A stretch of 64,000 nt of DNA from Mechercharimyces sp. CAU 1602 (GTDB lineage: Bacteria; Bacillota; Bacilli; Thermoactinomycetales; JANTPT01). Below, piece after piece: positions 54,408 through 63,745 of the stretch (position 1 is the first letter of the stretch; every line of letters begins with the position of its first letter). A model generated the notes under the pieces. The model saw only the letters and a program-made list of their open reading frames with translations, did not search any database and was not told where the DNA came from. The translations under genes and the position numbers were made by a program. The DNA lies in NCBI RefSeq assembly GCF_024753565.1, contig NZ_JANTPT010000001.1:1939336-2003335 (forward strand), written 5' to 3'.

Positions 54408-55802
54408 TTAAAGAGACATTTTTTCTTCCTGTTGCATAGCTATTAGCCTCTCAGGGGAAAATTGCAGACGCACCTCTGTTCCTTGAGGCTGATGTTGCTG
54501 CAAACTTATTTTCCCATTCATTTCACGTACCACTTGATACACATAAGACAAGCCCAAACCATAATTAGTCTTTTTTCCCTTCGTCGTAAAAAACGGCTCG
54601 TGTGCTCGCTCAATATGCTCCGCAGCGATTCCAGCACCTGTATCAGTCACAGTAAGAACTGCATGACGCGCTGTTCTCTCCACTCTGATTTCGAGCGTAG
54701 CTGCCGGGGTCGCCGCTTCAAATGCGTTCTGCACTAGGTTGGTTAGTACTTCTCTCATATGCACCGGATCACAATAAAACAATAAAGGCTTCTCACCTAC
54801 TACTACTGTTCGCATTCGAGCTTCCTTCCATTGATCTGCAAAAGAAAGGCGTACATCATCAAGGAGCAAATCGATAACAACCCACTCTTCTAACAATGCT
54901 ACCTTTTGTGTAAGAGAATGCATTCGTGCTGCCATCTCCTTCATATGTTGCGCGGACGAAGCGATAATTTCCAATTGACGTCGTGCCACCCTCTCCTCTC
55001 CACTTAACATACCCCGTAAGTTATCTGCTCCCAATGAGATCTTACCAATCTCCCCCTTAATTGTGTGATGAAATAAGCTTGTCCCAGACTCTGCTGAACG
55101 CAAGGTTCGTTCCAGCTGTTCTCTTTCCACCCGGATACGAATGCCAAGTACTCCGTACAAAAAGAGCGAAATAATCCCCAATAAAAGAGAATAACCAATG
55201 AGAAGTGAAACATATGGAAAAAAATCAAAATTGGGTCGAATCAGTCTCATACCATTGATCAATACCAAGATACCCAGAACGGTAGGGACAACGATCGCCG
55301 TCATCATCCAGCGTTTGCGACGCTGTAGCGGATTCGGTTCACGTAGTGTAGAGCGCAATAACACATAACAAGCGAGTACATAATAGGGGCCCACCCACAT
55401 GATTAGAAACAAGGCAGCAACTTTCCCCTGAGGTAGGAACGGATACAATATCCATGAACAGATAACGGGGAACAACCACCATCCATATTCATTTTTCCGA
55501 GCTGGTTTCCAGCCTGCATAGGCATACGCAAACATAAGCACACCGAAAGGAGTCCATGTCTGATTAGCCCATTCTATCCATCCTGGAAGAGCATGACCTG
55601 CTCTAACCCATTCTTCTATCGTAGGAACGAGCCCACCTAGACTAGCGCTTATTAAAAAGAATGCTGCCCATCGATTGACTATGCTTTCTGGACGCACTCC
55701 TGCTATAGCAATTGCCACCACTAACAGTACGATAAAATAATAAAGCATACTCCCCTTCCCTTCGTTCTTTAACATATCTAATACTGATAACCATCTTTTC
55801 AT
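54408..55802 (-). CDS. Membrane sensor histidine kinase
   Basis: A 464-residue kinase with six to seven hydrophobic helices in the first 225 residues and no large extracellular loop, suggesting intramembrane sensing. The dimerisation region has a histidine in SLFHHTIKGEIGKISLGADN. The HATPase motifs are N box LTNLVQNAFEAAT, G1 VTDTGAGIAAEHI and G2 NYGLGLSYVYQVV. The start is uncertain: the ATG at 55802 has no ribosome site, and an ATG at 55748 follows a purine run. It pairs with the next gene's NarL-type regulator; the signal is unknown. Confidence 0.88.
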   Translation of the reverse strand: MKRWLSVLDMLKNEGKGSMLYYFIVLLVVAIAIAGVRPESIVNRWAAFFLISASLGGLVPTIEEWVRAGHALPGWIEWANQTWTPFGVLMFAYAYAGWKPARKNEYGWWLFPVICSWILYPFLPQGKVAALFLIMWVGPYYVLACYVLLRSTLREPNPLQRRKRWMMTAIVVPTVLGILVLINGMRLIRPNFDFFPYVSLLIGYSLLLGIISLFLYGVLGIRIRVEREQLERTLRSAESGTSLFHHTIKGEIGKISLGADNLRGMLSGEERVARRQLEIIASSAQHMKEMAARMHSLTQKVALLEEWVVIDLLLDDVRLSFADQWKEARMRTVVVGEKPLLFYCDPVHMREVLTNLVQNAFEAATPAATLEIRVERTARHAVLTVTDTGAGIAAEHIERAHEPFFTTKGKKTNYGLGLSYVYQVVREMNGKISLQQHQPQGTEVRLQFSPERLIAMQQEEKMSL

Positions 55803-55831
55803 CGTTGATTTAGAGCACTTCGTTTCTACCC

Positions 55832-56269
55832 TTACTCTTCTTCTGATGATTCGTTATCTGTTGGTATTTTTTTACGAGCATGAAACCCTTCCCACACATG
55901 ATGCCAGTGAGTAACTTCTTTCTCACCATATTGCCAGCAATAAAACGCTTCGCCGTGATCGATCCAAGCAGGGAAGTCAACCACACCGTGATCTATATCT
56001 TTTAAGATTGCGCCTGTTTTTTTCACCTCTTCTATCCCGGATCTCATCTGGATATGAAGAAACTCCAACTCTACTTCATGAGCAAAATAAGGATCTCGTG
56101 GTTTTTCACTCTCCACTATCTCGCGCATCGCCGTTTGTAGTTGCTGCAGTTCGAGATAGCTCAAATATTGTTGCTGTTTCAGCATCCGCAAGTGATCCAA
56201 GACCACACTCAGTTCTGGAAGCAATTGATTAGCTTCATCCCGTGTAAATACTTTTTGTTCGCTATTCAT
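55832..56269 (-). CDS. DUF2203 protein
   Basis: A 145-residue soluble protein of the DUF2203 family. The N-terminal FTRDEANQLLPELSVVLDHL and the C-terminal GAILKDIDHGVVDFPAWIDH then AFYCWQYGEKEVTHWHHVWE GFHAR are the conserved parts; His and Glu residues there could bind metal. Its function is not known. GGAGA precedes the ATG. The kinase gene follows after 29 nt on the same strand, so it may belong to the same transcript. Confidence 0.86.
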   Translation of the reverse strand: MNSEQKVFTRDEANQLLPELSVVLDHLRMLKQQQYLSYLELQQLQTAMREIVESEKPRDPYFAHEVELEFLHIQMRSGIEEVKKTGAILKDIDHGVVDFPAWIDHGEAFYCWQYGEKEVTHWHHVWEGFHARKKIPTDNESSEEE

Positions 56270-56534
56270 CCGTTATCTCCACCCATCTTTCTCTTTTAGC
56301 TGTTAAATCTCTTGTTGTTATTAATGTGATACCGGGACCATCCTTTACTTCACCACAATGTTTCTTTCAAACATGATAAGTGTTTAGTCCTAATACTACT
56401 TTGATATAAATAAAGCATGTATGTACATCTGAATACTCGTATTTCAGAAGAGAAACTGCCCTATCATTTTTCTTTAAATTTCATTACAATGGAATAAGGA
56501 CCGACGGATGAATTGGAAAAGAAGGAGCGATCCT

Positions 56535-56771
56535 ATGAATCTAGGAGAACCAAATAAAGAGAATATGCATTTTATGATTGAAAACATGAAAACCAACCTA
56601 CGTGTGGTTAATGGCAGTATCATCTCGGCCGAAGATTTCAATCTGGATCAATACGAGGATATTTACGATCTCTATCGCCTAGTGGAAAAGAAAAAAGGAA
56701 AGATGACGACGATGGAGTTAGAAGGAATTTTAGCTGAACTTGCATCAATGCGTAAAATAACGGATGCATAA
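56535..56771 (+). CDS. DUF1128 (YfkK-like) protein
   Basis: A 78-residue acidic helical protein matching the DUF1128 pattern (ENMHFMIENMKTNLRVVNGS, FNLDQYEDIYDLYRLVEKKK, LAELASMRK). It is found in many Bacilli, with no known function. AAGGAG lies 7 nt before the ATG at 56535; codons upstream overlap that site. A terminator follows directly. Confidence 0.88.
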   Translation: MNLGEPNKENMHFMIENMKTNLRVVNGSIISAEDFNLDQYEDIYDLYRLVEKKKGKMTTMELEGILAELASMRKITDA

Positions 56772-56780
56772 TTGCGACGT

Positions 56781-56804
56781 GCCGCCCATAGAGGCGGCTT
56801 TTTA
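56781..56804 (+). terminator. Terminator after the DUF1128 gene
   Basis: GCCGCC (56781-56786) pairs with GGCGGC (56793-56798), followed by TTTTTAA. The convergent thioesterase gene ends just beyond. Confidence 0.85.
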
Positions 56805-56808
56805 ACTC

Positions 56809-57201
56809 TCAGGTGAAAAGTTGCCGCAACTGCTCCGGCAGAGGAACACCTTTGCGCGCTTCCAGATCAATCGTCACACTTGTTACTTCTGCATCTGCTA
56901 CCCGTTCACCCGCTTCATTCTCAATGATATGCTGTAGTACGAAGCTGGTTCGCCCCGCTTTCACTGCATGAGTACGAATAGTTAAATGTTGATTGAGCAA
57001 AGCCTCTTTCCGATAATTGATCGCAATATGCACAGTAACTGTACCAATCCCCATCTCTGTAAATAAATCAAAGGGGAGCCCCACTTGATTGTACCAATCT
57101 TCTCGTCCCCACTCCATATATTCGAGGTATTTGGCATTATTCACATGTCCCATCGCGTCGATCTCTGTCGGGCGAACGATAATCTTAATTTCGCTTTCCA
57201 T
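56809..57201 (-). CDS. Acyl-CoA thioesterase (YbgC/FadM-like)
   Basis: A 130-residue hot-dog-fold thioesterase. VRPTEIDAMGHVNNAKYLEY holds the 4HBT-type catalytic Asp and His-Asn motif, and FDLFTEMGIGTVTVHIAINY is also typical. It hydrolyses acyl-CoA thioesters; chain length is not predictable. It lies upstream of no clear partner, and the pdhD terminator precedes it on the same strand. Confidence 0.9.
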   Translation of the reverse strand: MESEIKIIVRPTEIDAMGHVNNAKYLEYMEWGREDWYNQVGLPFDLFTEMGIGTVTVHIAINYRKEALLNQHLTIRTHAVKAGRTSFVLQHIIENEAGERVADAEVTSVTIDLEARKGVPLPEQLRQLFT

Positions 57202-57287
57202 CCTCTAACACACCCTCTTCATGATCTCAATCGTCTCACATATTCATTACTTTCGACAATATTCTACTTATACCCTCTCTGTAAGCA

Positions 57288-57318
57288 TGAAAATCCCGAC
57301 ATTACGCCGGGATTTTCA
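57288..57318 (-). terminator. Terminator of the pdhABCD operon
   Basis: Perfect 11-bp arms TGAAAATCCCG (57288-57298) and CGGGATTTTCA (57308-57318), 18 nt past the pdhD stop. The tail on the minus strand is short (TGCTTACAG). Confidence 0.75.
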
Positions 57319-57335
57319 GGTGGATAACGTACTTA

Positions 57336-58754
57336 TTATTTTTTGTTCACCATATGGATGGCATGTCCCATAATACCTTCCGCTGCTTCCATCAATGCTT
57401 CTGGTAGCGTAGGATGAGCATGAATTGTTAAACTGAGATCTTCAGCATTTGCTCCCATCTCAATCGCAAACACAGCTTCTGCAATGAGTGAAGATGCTTC
57501 TGGCCCAACAATCTGTACACCGAGTAAACGGTTGCTCCCTTTCTCCGCCACTACTTGTGCATAACCATCTGCACCTTCCATTGAAAGCGCGCGCCCGTTG
57601 GCATGAAAAGAGAAGCGACTGGTTACGGTTTCATATCCTTCTTCTTTCGCTTCTGCTTCTGTCAATCCAGTATATGCGATCTCTGGATCACTAAAGATAA
57701 CATACGGCATCGCTTGATAGTCAATCACACTTGGTTCGCCCGCGATGGTTTCGGCTGCTACCTTACCCTCGTAGCTGGCTTTATGTGCCAACATAGGACC
57801 TGAGACCACATCACCGATCGCATACAAGTGTTCATTTTCTGTGCGGCAATGCTTATCTACAGGAATTAATCCTTTATCATCCAGTTTGATTCCTGCTTGA
57901 TCCAATCCTAGCTCGTCAGTATTCGGGGTGCGCCCTACAGAAACAAGCACATAATCTGCTTGATAGGTTTCTTCTTTTCCTTTCACCTCTGCGGTTACGG
58001 TTACCTCGTCACCATTGGTTTCACTAGACTGTACAAATGCATTGGTTACGACATTGACGCCGATTTTCTTCAAGTTCCGCTTTACCATTCGGACCATAGC
58101 AGGGTCGGTTCCTGGTAACAAGCTCTCTGTCCCCTCAAGAATCGTAACATCGCTACCCAACTTGCCATACACCGTTCCCAACTCAAGACCAATGTAACCG
58201 CCACCCACCACAACTAAGCGTTTCGGAATTTCTTTTAGTGAAAGTGCCCCTGTAGAAGAGAGGATGCGCTTATGATCGAACGGAACTGCTTTAATTTCAC
58301 GAGGGCGTGAACCTGTTGCAATTACACAATCTTTAAATTGATACGTTTGGCTATTATTTTCTGTCGCGATTCGAACAGAATCTTTACCTGTAAAGTATGC
58401 TTCTCCCTGAATAACCTCTACTTTATTGCCTTTTAGGAGTGTTTTCACACCACCTGTCAGCTTATTAACTACAGAGTTTTTCCAATCCATCATCTTGGAA
58501 AAATCAATCGACATGCCTTCCACTTCAATCCCCATGGTGGAAGCTTTCTTTATATGAGCCACTTGCTCTGCCGCACTGATCATCGCCTTGGATGGAATAC
58601 ACCCTACATTAAGGCATACTCCTCCCACTTCAGCTTTATCCACAAGGGTTACACTTTTCCCCATTTGTGCTGCACGGATCGCCGCGGTATATCCCCCCGG
58701 ACCTCCACCTATGACGAGCACATCTACTTCTGTTGCAAAATCTCCTACGACCAT
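57336..58754 (-). CDS. pdhD: Dihydrolipoyl dehydrogenase, PDH E3
   Basis: A 472-residue flavoprotein that reoxidises dihydrolipoamide with NAD+ in the pyruvate dehydrogenase complex. The FAD loop is VLVIGGGPGGYTAAIRAAQM, the redox-active disulfide is in GGVCLNVGCIPSKAMI, the NAD loop is VVVGGGYIGLELG, and the C-terminal catalytic HxxxxE is in TIHAHPTLPEALMEAAE. Its ATG directly abuts the pdhC stop, and GGAG lies 9 nt upstream, so translation is coupled. Confidence 0.97.
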   Translation of the reverse strand: MVVGDFATEVDVLVIGGGPGGYTAAIRAAQMGKSVTLVDKAEVGGVCLNVGCIPSKAMISAAEQVAHIKKASTMGIEVEGMSIDFSKMMDWKNSVVNKLTGGVKTLLKGNKVEVIQGEAYFTGKDSVRIATENNSQTYQFKDCVIATGSRPREIKAVPFDHKRILSSTGALSLKEIPKRLVVVGGGYIGLELGTVYGKLGSDVTILEGTESLLPGTDPAMVRMVKRNLKKIGVNVVTNAFVQSSETNGDEVTVTAEVKGKEETYQADYVLVSVGRTPNTDELGLDQAGIKLDDKGLIPVDKHCRTENEHLYAIGDVVSGPMLAHKASYEGKVAAETIAGEPSVIDYQAMPYVIFSDPEIAYTGLTEAEAKEEGYETVTSRFSFHANGRALSMEGADGYAQVVAEKGSNRLLGVQIVGPEASSLIAEAVFAIEMGANAEDLSLTIHAHPTLPEALMEAAEGIMGHAIHMVNKK

Positions 58755-60077
58755 TTAGCTCATCTCCATCATTAATAATTTGGGATTCTCTAACAGCCCC
58801 TTCACGCGTGTCACAAATTGAGCCGCGATATCACCATCCACTAAGCGATGATCGACGCTGAGTGAAATTGCCATCACAGGACGTACGACCACTTCTCCGT
58901 CGATAGCGACAGGTCGATCAGCAATTTTCCCCACGCCTAAGATCCCTACCTCAGGATAGTTAATGATTGGGGTGAAGAAGGTACCTCCAAATGAACCGAT
59001 ATTGGTAATCGTAAAGGTGCTCCCTTTGAGCTCATGTGCTTCTACTTTGCGATTCCGCGTGCGCTCAGCCAGGTCTCCTACTTCTTGCGCAAGATCAAAG
59101 ATTGACTTACGATCCGCCTCTTTAATCACGGGCACAATCAAACCATCGGCCGTCGATGTCGCCATTCCCAGGTGATACTGTTTCTTAAGTACAATCTCTT
59201 CCGCTTCCTCATCAATCGAGGCATTAAGCGTAGGAAATTCCTTCAAGCAAGCAAGAACCGCTTTCATGATGAACGGCAAGTAAGTTAGTTTGATATCACG
59301 CGCTTCCGCCATCGGTTTGGCCCACTTACGCAGGGCGATCAGTTCAGAGGCATCCAATTCCTCCATTATTGTAACATGAGGAGCGGTAAATTTGCTCTCC
59401 GCCATCCGTTTTGCAATGGTGCGACGCAAACCTCGCAGCGGAATACGTTCTTCCGTATCGACAGAGATAGCCGCCGGTGCTTTTTGCTCTGTATTCGCTT
59501 TTTCAGCACTGCTCTCTTGTGGCTTCGCTTCTGTTCCTTTTTCAGATGTGTTTTCCGCCTGCGTTCCTTCGCCTCGCTCCAAATCCTCCAGTAGAATTCG
59601 ACCGTCTCGTCCAGTTCCTTCTATCTTTGCAATATCGACGCCCAACTCGCGCGCCTTTTTCCGTACAGATGGCATCGCTTTAACGGCTCGCTTCTCTTGA
59701 GCACTCTCCCCACTATCTGAAGAGTCTACCGCTCCCTTATTCTCAGATGTAGAAGAGGATTCATCAACACTCTTCTCCTCTTCTTCTGGCTCCGCTTGTG
59801 TAACTTCCTCTTCACTGCTCTCCCCGCCAGCTGGCGCATCCTCAGTATCGAAATCTACCATCACCGAACCAACTTCTAATACTTCTCCTTCTTGGGCATA
59901 AATCTTCTTGATTGTTCCCGTCACAGGAGAGGGGATTTCTACAACGGCTTTATCCGTTTGTACCTCAGCAACAACATCATCTTCCTTGATGTCATCCCCT
60001 TCCTTCACATACAACTTAACGATTTCACCTTCATGAATGCCTTCGCCGACATCTGGCAATTTAAATGAATAGGCCAC
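58755..60077 (-). CDS. pdhC: Dihydrolipoamide acetyltransferase, PDH E2
   Basis: A 440-residue E2 core of the complex. One lipoyl domain sits at the N terminus (lysine in [16 protein letters not shown]), followed by an acidic Glu/Ser/Thr linker, a peripheral-subunit-binding domain ([20 protein letters not shown]), a second charged linker and the catalytic domain ending in [18 protein letters not shown] (HxxxD site). It transfers the acetyl group to CoA. It follows pdhB by 22 nt; GGAGG precedes the ATG. Confidence 0.96.
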   Translation of the reverse strand: MAYSFKLPDVGEGIHEGEIVKLYVKEGDDIKEDDVVAEVQTDKAVVEIPSPVTGTIKKIYAQEGEVLEVGSVMVDFDTEDAPAGGESSEEEVTQAEPEEEEKSVDESSSTSENKGAVDSSDSGESAQEKRAVKAMPSVRKKARELGVDIAKIEGTGRDGRILLEDLERGEGTQAENTSEKGTEAKPQESSAEKANTEQKAPAAISVDTEERIPLRGLRRTIAKRMAESKFTAPHVTIMEELDASELIALRKWAKPMAEARDIKLTYLPFIMKAVLACLKEFPTLNASIDEEAEEIVLKKQYHLGMATSTADGLIVPVIKEADRKSIFDLAQEVGDLAERTRNRKVEAHELKGSTFTITNIGSFGGTFFTPIINYPEVGILGVGKIADRPVAIDGEVVVRPVMAISLSVDHRLVDGDIAAQFVTRVKGLLENPKLLMMEMS

Positions 60078-60099
60078 TGTTTTGCTCCTCCTTTAACGG

Positions 60100-61080
60100 T
60101 TAAAAATCGAGCACTTGATTGATGCCAGCCACAATCCGATCTACCGATGGCAACCACTCATCTTCCAAAGAAGAAATCGGATAGGGGGTGTCAAAGCCGG
60201 TGATGCGCATCGCTGGCGCTTCTAAGTGAAGGATTGCCTCTTCGTTAATCCGAGCAATCAACTCTGCCCCTACACCACCAGAGCGTACCGCTTCATGCAC
60301 AATCACCACACGGTTTGTCTTCTTCACAGAGGCGAGTACCGTCTCCATATCCATCGGAGCAATCGTACGTAAATCAATCACTTCTACCTTCGTTCCACGC
60401 TCTTTCTCCGCTTGTTCGGCCGCTTTCTCTGCCATCGGTACCATCGCACCGTAGGAGATCACAGTTACATCTGACCCTTCCCGCACAACATTTGCTTTCC
60501 CGAGCGGTACGGTATAGGCTTCTTCTGGCACTTCTCCTTTAACCGAACGATACAACTTCATCGGCTCCAAATAAATAACCGGGTCAGGATCACGCATCGC
60601 AGCGATTAACAACCCTTTCGCATCATATGGATTGCTAGGAATAACCACCTTTACACCTGGGGTGTGCAGAAATAGAGCTTCTAAGCTATCCGAGTGCATC
60701 TCTGGTGTTTTCACTCCACCACCATAAGGAGAGCGCACAACGAGCGGAACCGTAAATCGCCCATTAGAACGGAAACGAGTACGTGCTGCTTGTGTACAGA
60801 TCTGATCCATCGTCTCGTAGACGAAGCCAAAAAATTGGATCTCCGCTACCGGGAGCAACCCAGCAGCTGCCATGCCCACTGCGGCGCCAATAATCCCCGA
60901 TTCTGCTAATGGAGTGTCAAACACACGTTCTTCGCCAAACTGTTCATGTAACCCTTCGGTCGCACGAAATACACCACCATTTACACCTACATCTTCACCC
61001 AGAACGATAATGCGCTCATCCTGCTCCATCTCCGCACGCATTCCATCCGTAATCGCTTTAATAAGGGTCATCGTAGCCAT
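60100..61080 (-). CDS. pdhB: Pyruvate dehydrogenase E1 beta
   Basis: A 326-residue transketolase-like E1 subunit. MTLIKAITDGMRAEMEQDER, VLGEDVGVNGGVFRATEGL and FDTPLAESGIIGAAVGMAA are the usual N-terminal signatures, and the C-terminal domain carries IAPMDMETVLASVKKT. With PdhA it decarboxylates pyruvate and loads the lipoyl group. Its ATG overlaps the pdhA stop by one base (TAATG), so the two subunits are made in step. Confidence 0.96.
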   Translation of the reverse strand: MATMTLIKAITDGMRAEMEQDERIIVLGEDVGVNGGVFRATEGLHEQFGEERVFDTPLAESGIIGAAVGMAAAGLLPVAEIQFFGFVYETMDQICTQAARTRFRSNGRFTVPLVVRSPYGGGVKTPEMHSDSLEALFLHTPGVKVVIPSNPYDAKGLLIAAMRDPDPVIYLEPMKLYRSVKGEVPEEAYTVPLGKANVVREGSDVTVISYGAMVPMAEKAAEQAEKERGTKVEVIDLRTIAPMDMETVLASVKKTNRVVIVHEAVRSGGVGAELIARINEEAILHLEAPAMRITGFDTPYPISSLEDEWLPSVDRIVAGINQVLDF

Positions 61081-62165
61081 TATTTATTTTCCCCTTTCCA
61101 ACGAACATACGCTTCTTTCTGTGCGCTTAAATCTGCATGTGATTCCGCATATACATCATCAATCACATCTTCGATCGCTCCCTTAGACATGCCCTCTACC
61201 TTCTTAATCGCCTCGGACATGCGTTGCAGCACAGATTCTTCATGCTCTTTTTCTTGCTCTTCCGACCATAAATCGTTCCGCTCCAAGTGTTGACGCATCC
61301 GTTTTAGTGGATCGCGTTCTTTCCACGTACTCTCTTCATCTTCCTGACGGTACTTACGAGGATCGTCGCCCGCCATTGTATGCGGACCAAACCGATACGT
61401 AACCGCTTCTATCAATGTAGGACCCTCACCTTTGCGTCCCCGTTCTGCCGCTTCTTTCACAGCTTGATAGACCGCAAAGATGTCGTTGCCATCTACTTGT
61501 ACACCTGGAATTCCATAAGCGATCGCCTTTTGTGCGATCGTCTCACTTTTCATCTGTTTTTCAATCGGAACACTGATAGCGTACTGGTTATTTTGACAAA
61601 AGAAAATGGTAGGAGCATCATAAACAGCTGCAAAATTAAGTGCCTCGTGGAAGTCACCTTGCGACGTTGCTCCGTCTCCAAACATAGAAATCGTCACGTG
61701 TTCTTCCCCTCGCAGTTTAAATGCCCACGCTGTTCCCATCCCATGCAAAAGGTGACCGGCAATAATAATTTGTGGGGGGAACACATTTACATCTTCCGGC
61801 ATCTTTCCTCCACCTATTTGACCACGCGAATATAAAAATACTTGCTCCATCGGTAAACCATGATACATAGCCGAACCCATATCGCGATAGCTGGGATAAA
61901 GCCAGTCCGTTTTGTTAAGTGCCGCTACTGCTCCAATCTGACAAGCCTCTTGCCCACCCAAAGGGGCGTAAAAACCGAGTCGACCTTGACGGTTTAACTT
62001 AATCGCTCGTCCATCAAAGGTACGAAGAGTAAGCATCCATCGATAAAGATCTACCATCTCTTCATTTGATAAGTTAGGTAGCTCTTTCCCTTTATTAATC
62101 TCTCCATCGGGATTTAAGATTTGAAACATCTCTACTTCTGGTTTTGGCTGAATTGTATAAGCCAT
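61080..62165 (-). CDS. pdhA: Pyruvate dehydrogenase E1 alpha
   Basis: A 361-residue thiamine diphosphate-binding E1 subunit. The TPP motif is FGDGATSQGDFHEALNFAA ...NNQYAISVP. LNRQGRLGFYAPLGGQEACQ and YRFGPHTMAGDDPRKYR (a regulatory-loop region in relatives) agree with Bacillus PdhA rather than branched-chain E1. GAGGTG precedes the ATG at 62165, while the frame upstream touches that site. It is the first gene of pdhABCD, behind a leader of about 250 nt. Confidence 0.95.
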   Translation of the reverse strand: MAYTIQPKPEVEMFQILNPDGEINKGKELPNLSNEEMVDLYRWMLTLRTFDGRAIKLNRQGRLGFYAPLGGQEACQIGAVAALNKTDWLYPSYRDMGSAMYHGLPMEQVFLYSRGQIGGGKMPEDVNVFPPQIIIAGHLLHGMGTAWAFKLRGEEHVTISMFGDGATSQGDFHEALNFAAVYDAPTIFFCQNNQYAISVPIEKQMKSETIAQKAIAYGIPGVQVDGNDIFAVYQAVKEAAERGRKGEGPTLIEAVTYRFGPHTMAGDDPRKYRQEDEESTWKERDPLKRMRQHLERNDLWSEEQEKEHEESVLQRMSEAIKKVEGMSKGAIEDVIDDVYAESHADLSAQKEAYVRWKGENK

Positions 62166-62174
62166 ACCCGTCAC

Positions 62175-62423
62175 CTCACCTCTATGATGATTTTCATACC
62201 ACGCCTGTGGTAGAGCGCATATCGCCGTTCTTTACACACATTCCCTCTTATGCTTTCAAAATGAGCACTACTTCATGCATGAAACTGGTTAGGTTCTTCT
62301 CATACCATTCCCCTATCCCCTTATAGACAAACGCCGGCATGCGTGATTCGCGTATATCTTATGCTTCGTCTAAAACTGTATTAGTTAATCCTCAACATCT
62401 GTTAACATGCTAATATCACTTAT
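62175..62423 (-). other. Long leader of the pdh operon
   Basis: About 250 nt between the predicted start and pdhA without a gene. It holds a 6-bp hairpin with a 4-nt loop (TACCAC 62197, GTGGTA 62207) just before the ribosome site, and a TTCATGCATGAA palindrome. I recognise no known riboswitch. Confidence 0.5.
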
Positions 62424-62452
62424 ATTATCAATCATAACTCATTATCAGTCAA
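62424..62452 (-). promoter_or_regulatory. Sigma-A promoter of pdhABCD
   Basis: On the minus strand TTGACT (62447-62452) and GATAAT (62424-62429) are separated by exactly 17 bp; the predicted start is near 62417. Confidence 0.65.
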
Positions 62453-62586
62453 TATCTATCATCAATTTTAAATAACTGTATTAATCTCTGTTTCCTGTTA
62501 TGCATCAGTTATGCTCTCTACTCAAAAACAGAAAGAAAGATGACTACCACCACCGTAGCCATCTCCTAATACCCTCATTCAGATAT

Positions 62587-63459
62587 CTATTTGTTTTCCG
62601 TCGCTTCTCTCACTTTCTGTGGAACTGTGATCTCCTCCACAAATTCTCCTTCATACGTAATCGTCATTTTTTGCCTACCCGACAACTGTATCTGCTTATT
62701 TTTAATCTCTATCTCCATCGTCTTGTCCAGCTTCTCTTGTTGCAAGTTCTCTTTATTGATATAAATCCTCTCATTAACTTTCTCTAATTTGACCTCTTCA
62801 TCTTTTACCGGAAGTTGTGCTTGTCGCAGCTGTGGACCCAGCATTTCTACCACTTGTCGCTCGAAATAGTCCAACATATATTGATCCTCACTACCTGCTA
62901 ATGAAATATCGATAATAAAATGTTGGTCAGTCTCTTCCATAGTGATTGCTTCGCTTTCTTCTTTCTGAATTTCTTCTAAGATTGTCTGCACATGTTGTAG
63001 ACTATCAGAGGCTGTTTGCGCTTTGGCCTGCGATTCGGTTCCCACACCCTTCATTTTCATCCACTTACCCTCAGGCTGTTTTTGATATACATCTCCACCC
63101 ACCATATACGCCTCTACTGGGATCTTTTTCTCATCTGCACTCACTTCACCCTTCATGCTAAGCGCCAATGGGTTTTGCGTATAATTCATCTTCATATCCG
63201 TCATGGTCTTAATCTTCTTCTGTTGCTCGTCCACTTTCACATCAAACATCTGCTCACCCACTACACTGTACCGGGCACCCTCCAATTTCGCCATCTCCGC
63301 ACTGGCTCGCTTCACTACTTCCTCCAAGGTACGCGGAGCATCTTCTTTTACTTCTGTAACTTGTTCTTTTTTGCTCTCCTTTGCTTCCTCATCCGCCGAA
63401 CAGCCCACCCCTACCGCTAACATAAAAATCAACATCATCATTTTACCTAACCACTTCAT
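62587..63459 (-). CDS. DUF6612-like lipoprotein
   Basis: A 290-residue lipoprotein: signal peptide MLIFMLAVGVGC with lipobox GVGC, a Lys/Glu-rich linker, then a LolA/LppX-like beta domain (MKMNYTQNPLALSMKGEVSA, MVGGDVYQKQPEGKWMKM, QKMTITYEGEFVEEITVPQ). Such proteins sit on the outer membrane face and may bind lipids or hydrophobic ligands. AAGGAGGAG precedes the ATG. It is transcribed toward pdhA, but the pdh promoter lies between them. Confidence 0.82.
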   Translation of the reverse strand: MKWLGKMMMLIFMLAVGVGCSADEEAKESKKEQVTEVKEDAPRTLEEVVKRASAEMAKLEGARYSVVGEQMFDVKVDEQQKKIKTMTDMKMNYTQNPLALSMKGEVSADEKKIPVEAYMVGGDVYQKQPEGKWMKMKGVGTESQAKAQTASDSLQHVQTILEEIQKEESEAITMEETDQHFIIDISLAGSEDQYMLDYFERQVVEMLGPQLRQAQLPVKDEEVKLEKVNERIYINKENLQQEKLDKTMEIEIKNKQIQLSGRQKMTITYEGEFVEEITVPQKVREATENK

Positions 63460-63677
63460 CTCTACTCCTCCTTCACCTTCCCCATATTCTCGTTCTCATT
63501 CACATCATTGTACAACAAAGATAAGCAGACTATTCCAACTAACCGTATTCAGAATATCATATTACAGCTTATCACTACATCCACTACTGCAATCAAACTC
63601 ATCTCGATTTTTACTGAAACACCGAAGAATCAGATGAAAGACTTCACCTAATTTAGAAAAGAAAAGTCCACATAAAG

Positions 63678-63721
63678 AACAATAGAAGGGATAGCCTGAG
63701 TGGGCTATCCCTTCTATTGTT
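63678..63721 (-). terminator. Terminator after the ferritin-like gene
   Basis: Arms AACAATAGAAGGGATAGCC (63678-63696) and GGCTATCCCTTCTATTGTT (63703-63721) pair perfectly over 19 bp with a 6-nt loop; TTCTTTATG follows on the minus strand. Confidence 0.92.
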
Positions 63722-63745
63722 GTATCTTCTATACGGACCCTTCAC

